A model generated the notes under the pieces. The model saw nothing but the letters and a program-made list of their open reading frames with translations. It was not told the DNA's origin and did no database searches. A stretch of DNA of 64,000 nt from Prorocentrum cordatum (Eukaryota > Sar > Dinophyceae > Prorocentrales > Prorocentraceae): contig CAUYUJ010015016.1 in the NCBI GenBank assembly GCA_963575745.1, forward strand, positions 718,244-782,243, given 5' to 3'. Every line of letters starts with the position of its first letter. Positions within the stretch are counted from its first letter, which is position 1. The translations under genes and the position numbers were made by a program. This document shows positions 53,405-63,600 of the stretch, piece after piece.

Positions 53405-54895
53405 CTGCAGGAGGAGGGCATCTCCCCCCATCGTTTGCGAGCCGCTGCTCGGAGGCATGCAGAAGAAGTAATCCAGGGCCCACTCCGGAGCCGGAGTTGG
53501 CCCACCGAATTGGGATGCAGTCAGCCTTCGAATTGTCGGGCAGCGTGCAACATGTGCTAGGCTGTTGTCGCCGACGCCACAGGCAAATGAGCAGGGACCG
53601 CGACTCTGAAACCGACGCCGCGTGCACCACCCGTCGCACAGGGTGCGCAAATAGGCGGCTTGGACTCGGGGCGCCGCGCTCCGCCCCAGAACTCGAAAAG
53701 TTATCAGCGCGCGCTCCGCGCGACGGCCTGGGAAGGTCCGTAGCGGCCACCTTTCGAGCCGACGGCGAAGATGGACATAGGCAGCTCTGGGCGGGGTCGC
53801 TCTGAAGAGACTCGTCACCCTGCCCTGCCAGCCGCGCCGTACGCTCAAGTCTAGGCCCCCCCCTGCGGGGAGGAGAGCAACTCGTCGCTGGAAACCGCTG
53901 TCGGCGGCGGCTAGCTTGAACAAGAAACAGTTTTGGGCCCATGACTGCCACCATCCAGCATGAGCTAAGGAACAGGCAGGACTGGCCAGAAGATCCCGCA
54001 AGCGCGATGCACGTTCCTGCACGCGTAGGCCGCCGTAGGCTGCATTTTCGAATCGCACCACGCGGGCCTTCGCAGCTGCAGCAGTGGCGACAATATCCGG
54101 CAGCTCGCTGGGAAAACTGAGAGATCGCAAATCCCGAAGGCAGGGTGAAACCATCCAGCTCGTCGGACCTGGCAGCAAAAGTTGGCATGCCCTCTGTTCG
54201 TGGACGAAGAAATCAGGAGGGAGGTCCTCCAGCTGACCAACAAACTGGAGCACAGAGCTGATGTACACTCGGTACGCCTGCAGAGATAAGAAAAATCCCA
54301 TGCCGAGGCGCCCCCAAAGTCTCGCCCGATCTATGTACTTTCTCAGCGGAGCCTGCCGGGAGCTGGCGGCCCTCCCCGGGCCCGCCATAAAACCAAGATG
54401 TTTCGCAGCCCCCGCAATCCGGACGGAGCCCCAATCAGGAGCCTGGCGGGCCACCTCGTCCCTAACATCCTGCTCTTGGTATCGGAACAGCGGTACAATG
54501 ACCGTCTTCCGCACGTTGAGGTGGAGTCCGGAAACCAAAGCAAAATCTATGAAAAACGACTGGAGACAGCGGAGGCGATTGTAACCCTCCCAAACAACCA
54601 TGGCCAAGTCGTCAGCCCATGCCCGCATGCACGCGGAAGGGGATACCCTCCGTAGCCTGCGCAGCATGAGGTCCGTGGCCATGGCGAACAAAAGAGGAGA
54701 GAGGGGACATCCCTGACGGATGCCCCGCGTCAGTGAGAAGCCGCTGTATCGGGCTCCGCCCAGGCTGATGGAGCAGAAATTGTCTTGGTACAGTATGCCG
54801 ATGGCTCGGAGGAGCCATGGGGGCCAGCCCAGCGAAGCAAAAAACTTATGGAAAAAAACTATGTTCAATTGAAGGGAAGGCGGCCGCAAAATCAT
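53315..54895 (-). pseudogene. LINE 2 ORF2, RT palm to C-terminal zinc finger
   Basis: This frame takes over after a break near 54865 (an A-run region). RT motif B is TRGIRQGCPLSPLLFAMA and motif C is WADDLAMV (about 54600-54620) with both Asp residues. Thumb and connection follow (LHLNVRKTVIVPLF). Near the C-terminus is the zinc finger CSFACGVGDNSLAHVARCP. After ALLLQRA the frame reads straight into Leu-Ser repeats coded by the (CT)n tail before stopping at 53315. No RNase H domain is seen, unlike the giant LINE. Confidence 0.87.
53338..53401. repeat. (GA)n / (CT)n microsatellite at the 3' end of LINE 2
   Basis: About 64 bp of pure GA on the plus strand, that is CT on the element's sense strand. 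It directly follows the coding end and so looks like the LINE's simple-repeat tail. Confidence 0.93.
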
Positions 54896-56932
54896 AAAAG
54901 AGAGCGAGGCCTTCCTCCCCTTCTGCGGCTACTTGGGCCATCGCCTCGTCGACGTCTAGAAGGTTCGCAATCATCGAACGTCCTGGCAGGAACCCGCGCT
55001 GGTCCGAGATAATGAGCGGCTCGATCGCGGGCTCCAGCACCAGGCGAATTGCACTGGCGAAGAGGCGATTGTCGCAGTTCGTCACGTTAAGCGGGCGAAC
55101 GCCGCTCGCAGGGAAGGCCGCGGCCTCACCCCCCGAGTGGCCCTCCAGAGCCTTGGGGAGGAAGAAGAGGAGGCTCTCGTTGAAGTCGGCGTACTGCTGC
55201 CGGACCTGCTCCTCCCCTGCTGCGGACACCATCTCTTCGAAAGCACCGTGCAACACGTTCACCGCGACGTCGTCCAATGCCCTCCATGCCCCGTAGGGTA
55301 GCCCGTCTGGCCCTGGGCAAGAGTCGTTGGACAGTCGGAGGGCCTCTAAAACGCATTGGCGTGTAAGCCGGAGCTCGTGCACCGCCGCATGAAGAGGGCC
55401 CTGGCGCTCCCGGTCGGCGGCGTCATCGACCAACCACTCCTCGAGACGATCATGCCGAACGCCGCGTTCCCGGAAAATCTCTGCCCAATGCCGCCGAAGC
55501 ACGCTCGCCATCTCGGCCGCCCCTGTCACAACGTTGCCGCGCTCGTCGACGATGGCCCCAATGCCAGAGCTGCGACCGGGCGCCAACTTGCACAGCAAGC
55601 GCGTGCCTCGCTGCCTCTTCCGCTTCACCTGGAGCGCGTCTCCCTCCGCAGCGTCGTCCTGAGCCTCCAGGAGCAGACCCAATGCGGCCTCCCGGGCGAG
55701 TTCCACTGCATGGTCACGGAGAGCACGGAGGGAGGTCGTCAAGTTGCCCTGGAGGTCGTAGGGGTTCGCCACAAAGGAGGATATGTGAGGGTACCGCAGC
55801 AGGCAGTGCGAGATGTCCGTGAGGAAACCCAGCTCCGACGCCCGGATGAGTCTCATGACCACCCCGAGCTTGTCCTCAGCCTTCTCCGCCAATGGGAGGC
55901 CCACAGTGGGGGCGCCGAAGTTTTCGGCCACCCCCCGCATTGCTTCCTTCAGGAGGGGCAGCTGCTCCAACCTGGATGCTCCTGGGTGAGCGACGAGCAG
56001 CTCCTGGAAGGCTAAAGCGCAGCGGCGAGGGAAATCGGGATGCATGCACACCGCCCTGGCAACAGGCCGCCTCGCCGCATCAAGTCTGACTGGGATGCGC
56101 CGGGCAGCCAGGACGGCCCGATGCGCCGATAAGTCGCGCCTCCATTCCAAAGCCACCACTTGTAACTCACGGTCGATCTGTTCCGAGGCGTGGTGATTGA
56201 GATACAGGCGATCAAGCCGCGAGGAGGCCGTGGCACACACGTGCGTCATCTCCGGCTGGAAGAGCTCCTCGAGCCCGTGCCGCTGACCGATTGAAAGCCG
56301 GAAGTTCCTCTCCTCCCCGTCGTCGCGGCCGCCCGTAGGCTGCAGCGTGGCCACGCACCGGCGGTCTGTCTTAAGAGCCGCCCAGTTGAAGTCCCCGCCC
56401 AGGAGCGTGAGCACCCTATGCTGAGGTTGGATGGCCCTGGCCAGTCGCGTCCGCATGTGCTCCCGGAGGCGCGGGAAAGTCGAACAGTACTCCATAAAGT
56501 TGGGGTGCACCCCAACTTTGTCCAGCTCGGTGATAGTGCTGCCTGTGTGGAAATACGTGACTACGATGTCCAACGCTCCTGCACCGCCTCGCAGAGAAAG
56601 GATCGCGGCCCGTCCAGGCCAAATAACCTTCCACCGAGGCTCAGCCTGAAACTGGGCCAGAAAGCTGAGCTGCACGATGACGCCGACACCAGCGCTGCTT
56701 GGGGAGGGGCCAGCCGACCACCACGTCCGGGTCCCAATGGGAGGCCGCCACGCTCGGTTGCCACCGTCCGTGCCGCGCGCCTCCGTGATCATCAAGATGT
56801 ATGCCCGCTCCAGCAGCCGGCTCGCGTAGGCAACCTTGGCACGGAATCGGCCCTCATCGGAGCAGAAGAAGGCCTGGGCGTTCCAAGTGGCCGCGCTGAA
56901 CTCACCCTGAAACTGCCCCGGCCTGGACATCG
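54846..56932 (-). CDS. LINE 2 ORF2, endonuclease and RT N-terminal part
   Basis: The open frame extends to 57407, but I place the start at the ATG near 56932 (MSRPGQFQGEFSAATWNAQA), just before the endonuclease; an upstream start is possible. Endonuclease motifs: ATWNAQ, LMITEARG (Glu), GAGALDIVVTYFHTG, LLGGDFNWAAL, SRLDRLYLN and DLSAHRAVL (the SDH position reads SAH, which may weaken activity). RT motifs: SCPGPDGLPYGAWR, NVTNCDNRLFAS, DQRGFLPGRSM and motif A LFYDFAAAFPSIEH. The frame is lost just after motif A. It acts in the nucleus by target-primed reverse transcription. Confidence 0.88.
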
Positions 56933-57448
56933 CCGGAGATGACGGACGGACCTGCGGGAGTGCAGCTGGAAGAGAAGTCGTCCTCGGGAGCGACCCCAAT
57001 GCCCGCAGGAGCCGCTGTCTCCGGTAGAGCGCAATCGGCATGTCCAGGCGCAGGAGAGCGTCCGGATCGCGAGGGAGGATGTCCTCCGCACTGCATGCCA
57101 AAGGTGGCAGTACTGGCAGACACCTGGCACTTGAAAAAACTGGGTCAGAAACGCCAACGTTTAAATTATGCGAATTCGGCGAAATTCTTAAATTCGTAGG
57201 GCGAGAGAAGGAAGAAGAGGAGGAAGCGCAACTCACAGGCTGCGGAAGCTCCGAATGACAAACCGGCCGCGCGTCCAGCATGGCCTCCATCTCGTGGCGG
57301 AGCTGGCTGCTCGACGACGCTGTAGGCACAGCGCGGAGAAACCACACGACCTCGATGAGGAAGCCCGTGGAGCCATCAGCATCCCAATACTGAATTCCAC
57401 CATGCAAGTGTCCAGAGTACCCTGCGGGGTCATGGAACCGGTGGGAAC

Positions 57449-59716
57449 TCAGGCCCGGCTCCGCTGCCCGTTTCCCGGCACTCCGCGGCTCTCCAACAAG
57501 TCGTTACAGACCATCACCCCGATCCTGTCGAGCCCCACCTTCACGGTTTGACCGTGGAGGGCATTGCGAAGCTTGCGGACGTCGTCAATCGACGAGAGGA
57601 GCACCCGCAGCCGGCCTGGCTGGGCGGCGGGGTCCTGGGTAGCTAGGTGGATGTACTCCCCCACCTTCGGTGCGCATTGATAGTCCGTCTCGTTGATCGT
57701 CAGCCCCGTGGCCTGAATCACGTGCGTCATCAGCACCCTGAGGACCTGGCCGTCCTCCTTCCCCACCTCCCCCTGGATGACGACGTCGGTCTGGAAGTCC
57801 TGGAGGGAGAGAGGTGCTGTGCCGCGTCGCCGCGAATCCGCCAGCCCGCGGGAGGTGGCAGACGGCGCCGCGACCACCCTGCCTCCATGCTTGGACGCCC
57901 GCCAGCGTAGCCGGACAGATGTCTCCCTCACGTCGTTGTGCATGACATAGTCCATCTTGCCAGTCCATGTCTCCGGCCCCGCCTCCGTGAACACGACGAC
58001 CCTGCTGGGCGAGACGGCGACCAGCTGGGAACAAAGCGGCCAGTAGTGCGGCACCGCGAGCTTGGAGGAAAACTCCAGGAGCAGCGCCTCCCCGTGTCCG
58101 ACCATGGAGCGGAGGCCGTAGAAGGTGTCTGAAGCTAATGACTCCCCACGGCCATGCCGGAGAACGAGAAGTATGTCCATGTCCTGGACTGTTGGAGGCA
58201 ATATCCAGTCCAAGCAGAGGCGAGGAATCGCCGTAGTGCTCAATGGGCTGCGCCGCGGTGCGCGGCTGAAGACGCCCTGCAAGACGCTGTTCGTGAGAAG
58301 GTTCATGGTCCGGTTGTATTCGTCTGCCCGGAGGTCCAACACCATCACCCTGGGCGCCTCCACGGTGCAGATGGCGGCGTGTGGCTCCAGCAAGCGCGGG
58401 GGCCCCCGCGGCTCCGTGTGGCCAAGATGGAAGACCGCGAGGCCTTGGTACACGTGACGCGGGAACCCACCGCCCGGAAGCAGCATCTCCATGGGTGTCA
58501 AGGCCAGCGTGCATGCCCGCACGATGGGGGCCCACTTCCCTGACAAGAGCGGGGAGTGCCAGAGGTCCAGAACTGTCTCCAGTGACCCCATGCCTGCCTG
58601 CAGCGGCACGGGGGCGAGGAGGTAGAGGGCCGCCGGGCGCTCTGCCGCGGCCGTGCGACGCATGAACTGGGAGAGGAACCTGGTGAGCGCATTCTGGTCC
58701 GCGGGGGCCCATAGGGCCACCTGCCTCCCAGTGACCTGCGCCCAGAAGCTCTCATCCCCCTTCTCCGCCCAGCCCGCCAACCGTCGCGCGGCGGCAATGT
58801 CCGAGGCCGTCTGGAGCTCAGCTCCCAATATCCCAGACCATTGAGTGGCCATGCAAGTCCCCCCCGGCAGATTGTTCGAAAGAAGACTCAGTGCGACTGC
58901 ACCCAGCTCTTTGTGGAGGGGGAGCCGTGGCACCTTGAGACGCCGGCGCTGGGCCAGAGCCACGGGCAGCGCAGACGCGCAAGTCGCCGCCGCATCGTTG
59001 ACCTTGGCAGCGAACCCCCGCGCGAGGGCGAGATCCCCATCCGCCCATGGAGGGGCCACAGCGAGCTCGCAGAGCTGCTCGGCCGTGCGGCGCCTGTTGA
59101 CAATCATGAGCTCCGACGGGTCCGGACCATCGAGCATCGCCAGGCCCAGGAGATGCCAGGCCTCCTCGGCGGTCACTCCGTAACCCAACTTCTGCAAAAT
59201 GCCCTGGAGGTCCGCCCAACATGTCGGGTAGACGACCGCTGGGCTACCGGTGGCGGCCTGCCCCGCGTTCGCCGCAGCGACCCAGGGGAAGTGCACCATG
59301 ACCTCGTCCTCGACGAAGTCCACCATGAGCTCGTCCCGAAGAGAGACTGTGAGCCCAGGCGCGAGATGACCAGGAGCCGAGGAGGGCCCAGCAGCAGCAG
59401 CAGAGGCTCCCGTCCTCGCGATGTTGTCGTCGTCCACCTCGATGGCCTCCAAGTGCCCCGCCTCCGAGTCCTCGTCCGCGCCCATCCGCAGAGCCGACAT
59501 GCCCTGCGTAGCGGCAGTGTCCATGTTCGCTGGGGCCGCCGCCGCAGAGCCAGCGCCCGGAGCGGGAAGCCCTGGCGGCATCGGCGGCCCGGCCGCCGCA
59601 ACGGCGGTAGCAGCAGCGCCGGGCAGCGCCTGGCCGCAGCGCCGGCATCGGCCCTGCTCGTCGGCTGACGCCGGGAGCGCGCCGAAGAACGGGCACGCCA
59701 GATGCGCGCACGCCAT
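57449..59716 (-). CDS. LINE 2 ORF1 protein
   Basis: An intact 755-codon ORF from an ATG at 59716 (MACAHLACPFFGALPASADE). The N-terminus carries a Cys/His cluster (CAHLAC...CRRCG) that could bind zinc, then an Ala/Pro-rich linker. A long globular region follows from residue 140 (DELMVDFVEDEVMVHFPWVA) with helical stretches (DIAAARRLAGWAEKGDESFW). The basic C-terminal part ends SIDDVRKLRNALHGQTVKVG. The position before an APE-RT ORF implies an RNA-binding ORF1 function; I do not see RRM or coiled-coil signatures by eye. Confidence 0.75.
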   Translation of the reverse strand: MACAHLACPFFGALPASADEQGRCRRCGQALPGAAATAVAAAGPPMPPGLPAPGAGSAAAAPANMDTAATQGMSALRMGADEDSEAGHLEAIEVDDDNIARTGASAAAAGPSSAPGHLAPGLTVSLRDELMVDFVEDEVMVHFPWVAAANAGQAATGSPAVVYPTCWADLQGILQKLGYGVTAEEAWHLLGLAMLDGPDPSELMIVNRRRTAEQLCELAVAPPWADGDLALARGFAAKVNDAAATCASALPVALAQRRRLKVPRLPLHKELGAVALSLLSNNLPGGTCMATQWSGILGAELQTASDIAAARRLAGWAEKGDESFWAQVTGRQVALWAPADQNALTRFLSQFMRRTAAAERPAALYLLAPVPLQAGMGSLETVLDLWHSPLLSGKWAPIVRACTLALTPMEMLLPGGGFPRHVYQGLAVFHLGHTEPRGPPRLLEPHAAICTVEAPRVMVLDLRADEYNRTMNLLTNSVLQGVFSRAPRRSPLSTTAIPRLCLDWILPPTVQDMDILLVLRHGRGESLASDTFYGLRSMVGHGEALLLEFSSKLAVPHYWPLCSQLVAVSPSRVVVFTEAGPETWTGKMDYVMHNDVRETSVRLRWRASKHGGRVVAAPSATSRGLADSRRRGTAPLSLQDFQTDVVIQGEVGKEDGQVLRVLMTHVIQATGLTINETDYQCAPKVGEYIHLATQDPAAQPGRLRVLLSSIDDVRKLRNALHGQTVKVGLDRIGVMVCNDLLESRGVPGNGQRSRA

Positions 59717-59757
59717 GTTGCTGACTGTGGAGGGATGGAATCTGTTTCAGACCTTAT

Positions 59758-59846
59758 CTTGAGCGCCCCCCCTCGGGCGTTTCAGACCTGGGGGGAGTCC
59801 CGGTCAGCAGCACACTTGAGCACTTGAGCCACTTGAGCCTTGAGCC
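59758..59846 (-). promoter_or_regulatory. Tandem GCTCAAG copies, possible spliced-leader relics
   Basis: Read on the minus strand, GCTCAAG occurs four times in 31 bp (59845-59839, 59838-59832, 59829-59823, 59821-59815) and once more at 59764-59758, all upstream of the ORF1 ATG. GGCTCAAG is the 3' end of the conserved dinoflagellate spliced leader as I know it. Stacked truncated leaders are expected when trans-spliced mRNAs are repeatedly retroposed. GGTCTGAAAC also occurs twice here. Confidence 0.5.
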
Positions 59847-59848
59847 GG

Positions 59849-62010
59849 ATGGCCCGACCCCAGGGCTACACGGAGGCGGGCAACCTCTGGGCCAGGACCC
59901 AAGGAGGGACCAGAGACTGCCTCACCAATAACATAATCGAGAGGTACGAGTGGCCTGGGTGGGTACTCCCCTGTCCGGACGTGGAAGACGGCCATCGGCG
60001 CCTACCAGGCTGGACGTTCCCAGAGGACTGGGACCACGCACCAATCGACTTTCCCTATCGGGACGACGATTTCAACTTCATAACCCCCGCCGACACGGCC
60101 CCGTCTGCCAGCCTGCGGCCAGTAGACTTGTACCGACGCGGCGGGAAGGCCAACCCATGGCTCAGCGGAAGGCCGGCGGGGGGCAGCGTCATGCCTCCCC
60201 CTCGCAACAACGCAGAGGGACCGCCTCCCCCCAACTTGGGTGACAGGTTGGTCGGATCCAGCAGGGCGTCGTCGCAAGACCCCACCGAGCGGGGCGGGTC
60301 GCGAAAGGGGGAGGAACCCGGCGGGGCCAGCAGTCGCCACCCACTCCCCTCGCTGACACCCCCAGACCCCCCAACTGACACCGCGGCCAAGGCCATCGTA
60401 CAGTTGTTCTGCGTGCCAGCGGAGCGCCCTGGATCCCAGTTCCGTCTGCACGTTCCACTGGGGAAGAGCCCATTGGGTGTTAACCTGCCAATGCGTTGGG
60501 AGCATGACCTACGACAGAGGGGGATCGTTCTGACCAGACTGGCATGGACGGAGACCATGGCCCCCACGGAGACAACATGGGACGGATCAGTAAAGGCCAG
60601 AACAGATCTGGCACGCAAGCGGAGCTGCGCCGTGGAAGTGGCGGTAACCCCCGCGCACGAGCAGCCCGACTGTCACGTACTGGACAAGTTCAAGCTTCGC
60701 CAGGAGGGGAATGGCCCCAGGAGGGGGAGACACACCTACACTTGCAATGGCCGAGCGAATTCCGGCTATCGCTCAAGGGAATGGAAGGCGCACAGGACTC
60801 ACAATCCCGGACGCTGCTTCTCAGCCTCACCAATCCCACAGAGGACCAGGTCGCCTCCCTCAGGCTGGTGTGGCCCCCGGAGTTTGGTGGCCACATCACC
60901 AGCAGCGAGTGCGTCGCAGCGGATCTCAAGGAAGGCACCAGGTATCCCACCGACCAGGCACTGGTATGGTGTGACTCCAAGGAGACAGAAGAACTACTGG
61001 CTCTCGGCAAGGAGACAAGTTCTGGCAGCAAGAAACCAATCCTGTTCCGACTGGACAGAGCGCCATCGAGGCTGCAATATTGGAGGATGTACCAGGCCAT
61101 CTCCGACATCTACCAGCTGCAACAGGCACCCGAGGAATTGGTTGGCTCCCCACTGGACGTGATAACGTTCTACCTCAATATAAGGACTCCCCAACGAGAC
61201 GACAGGCTAAGGGCCAATGAAGTGGAGAATACGAGGGCGGGCGGAGCTTCTCTCCTGGCAAGGGCAAGGGCCACCATGGAGAGCCGAGGACAGAGCCTAA
61301 TGGGAGTATCCACGGTAGGAGAGACCACACAGCAGCAGCACAGTCAAGCTCAAGCGGTCGCACCATTCACGGACGATGAAGTTGATGGATCAATCGGGCA
61401 GGTCCTCCAGCGAGTGCGGAACCCCCCCTCCATCAGCAGCCTCAACGAGGCCGCCACACGGCACCGTCTAAACAGCAACGCGCCCAAGGCATTGACCTCC
61501 ACCATCCTACACCACGTGGCGATTGCACACGGACCCCCAGGGACTGGCAAGACTCTGTTCACAGTGGCCACCATGGACGCATGGGCTAGTTCACTCCCCG
61601 CGAGGCAGTCGGTAGCCCTCGCAGCTGGATCGAACACAGCAGCCGACCAGCCCGCCATTGGGCTCGGAGTGGCACAGAAGGAGAACAGGCTTGCGAGTGA
61701 GACCGGGTTTCCCAACAAGTGCGTCAGGCTCGCCAAGGACGCCAGAGTGGCGCAGGAAATCGCGTCCTTAACCCCGGTGGGACACTTCCAGAGGACCCAC
61801 AATCGCCCGCCCAAGCAGAATGGTTCCAAGGAGCTCCAGTCCTTCCGCTACCAACTACTAAGCGACGCCAAGCTGGTTACCGCTACCCACGAGGCGGCCG
61901 AGTCGCTCAAGCTAGTATCAACGGCGCTACTCATCATTGACGAGGCGGGACAGGCCCACGAACTCACTGCGGCAATGTCCCTAGTCAATGTCATACGGCA
62001 GGTGGGCACC
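59849..62010 (+). pseudogene. Upf1-like superfamily 1 helicase, N-terminal domain and RecA1
   Basis: ATG at 59849 (MARPQGYTEAGNLWARTQGG). The N-terminal 200 residues have a Pro/Gly-rich basic linker. A beta-rich region follows (AIVQLFCVPAERPGSQFRLH). Coding sense changes frame near 60715, beside a G5 run, to frame 60544-62013. There it carries Walker A GPPGTGKT (61531-61554), motif Ia-like ALAAGSNTAADQ and Walker B DEAGQ (61939-61953). The DEAGQ form is characteristic of Upf1/Sen1-type helicases. The frame hits a stop at 62011 within motif III and the protein continues in neighbouring frames. Host gene or transposon cargo cannot be decided from this window. Confidence 0.8.
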
Positions 62011-63600
62011 TAGTTCTGGTTGGTGACCCCAGGCAGCTAACCCCCGCAGTTCTCTCCAGGAAGGCGGCTGAAAAGGGGGCTTTGCCTCTCCATTTTCGAC
62101 AGGCTGCGCAATGCACTGGGCGGAGACAGCCCTGCTGTGGTGCAGCTAAACCTGCGCTACCGCATGCATCCTCTCATTCTCTCCTGGCCAAACGTGGCCT
62201 TCTACAACAAGGCTGTTCAGTCTGGGCTCACCGAACCCCTAACGAAGAGGCCAATCGTGGAAGGAATCCCGTGGCAGCAGGTACAACCCTGGGACGAAAA
62301 GAGGCTCCAGGCGCTAGCAGCATCGGCCAACACTACCACGGATGACATGGAGACGATACTGCGGGACCTTCAACCCCCATCGCAGCACCCTGAAGAAAGG
62401 CACCGGTTTCTCCTGGTCGACAACCCCTCAGTTGAGGTCACCTCCAATCTTCACTCTGGCTACGCGAACATCCCAGAGGCCGCACAGGCGGTTGACGTGG
62501 TGAGGGCCCTCTTGCCTGCCATGGAAGAAGGGACCACTGTCCTGGTCGTGGTAGGGCACCAGCTTCAGTGCGCGGTGCTCGAGAAAGGCTGGCCCCAGTC
62601 GGGTCGGAGCATCGTCGGCTCCCTTGGACATGCTGGGAGCAGGGACAAAGTTGACGGCAAAGGCAAATCCAAAAGGCCTTGCGACCTCCGGGACCAGCGA
62701 GGGCACGAACAAGTCTTTGAGCAATGGAGCTCCCAGTCCAATGGAATCGGGCTTCATTTCCCAAGGATATGCCAAGTAGCTGGGAAACACCTGGCCAGCG
62801 GCAAGCTCAACATCTCCACCATCGACTCCAGCCAGGGCGGTGAGGCCGACATCGTTGTCTACCTGACTACGCGATCCAACTACGCCCACGACTGGGGTTT
62901 CATGGACAATCCCAATAGTGTCAACGTCGCTATCACGCGTGCCAGGTCACACGTCATCATCATCGGGAACGCAAGAATGTTCACCACGGCCACGGGGTCG
63001 CACCTCAGGGAGCTCTCTGAATATGGGCGGATGGCCAGGCTTTGGATACGCTTCCATGGGGACAAACTGGGCAACCGAACCTCCCTACGATGCGACCCCA
63101 TCAAGGACCTGGAGTCTTGGATCCCAGAAGCTCTCACACACGACGGAGACGCCAGCGCAAAGCGCTTGGGCGACGCCATCAGGAAGGCCAAGGCCAAATT
63201 GGAAAGCTCATTCGCAGACCGAATTGCTGCACCATTGGATGAGAAGTTCTCGTGGGGAAGGCTAGGGGCCGCCCTCTCGGACAGCATCCAGACGCTAGTC
63301 GATGACCCGCCCATGGGCATTCTGATGTGCACCATCTCTGGACTGCACCCCCACCAGCGGCAGATGGGGGCCACACCCAGGCAGCCTGGCAGCTTTGACA
63401 GGAAGGCATGGAGCCATTTGGGCTATTGCTTTGACCCTGAGGTCGGGATCGACGCGAGCAACCTGGTGTGCAACCTCACGTGGGCGGTCATCGTCTGGTT
63501 CCTCTGGCTTGGCACGCCATGGCACGACAAAAAGCTCGGGGTCGCGTGCGAGTTGCCCCCCCCCCCCCCCCCCCCTACCTCACATGGTGGGCTCCAATAA
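62010..63600 (+). pseudogene. Upf1-like helicase, RecA2 domain
   Basis: Motif III GDPRQLTP (62022-62045) is read in a short third frame (62010-62085). The frame then returns to that of the upstream part, giving LNLRYRMHPLIL (motif IV, about 62158-62172), STIDSSQGGEADIVVY (motif V, about 62818-62850) and NVAITRARSHVIIIG (motif VI, about 62923-62960). Two small indels thus compensate each other around 62010-62085. After RecA2, about 200 residues of unrecognised sequence end in a proline run coded by a C20 homopolymer (63556-63575) and a stop at 63600. ATP-dependent 5'-3' unwinding of RNA or DNA is the family activity. Confidence 0.8.

Larger units (their letters stand above)
53315..59850 (-). 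mobile_element. Second LINE (APE-type), minus strand
   Basis: Minus-strand order: spliced-leader-like repeats (59846-59758), ORF1 (59716-57449), ORF2 (about 56932-53315) with APE endonuclease, RT and zinc finger, then a (CT)n tail. Total about 6.5 kb, a normal LINE size. ORF1 and ORF2 are long and ORF2 has only one frameshift, so the copy is relatively young. Its 5' end abuts the head-to-head helicase segment. Confidence 0.88.

Noticed and set aside
58841-59668. 275-codon plus-strand ORF opposite LINE 2 ORF1
   Set aside because: Antisense shadow of an intact 755-codon frame; Arg/His/Ser-rich and featureless.
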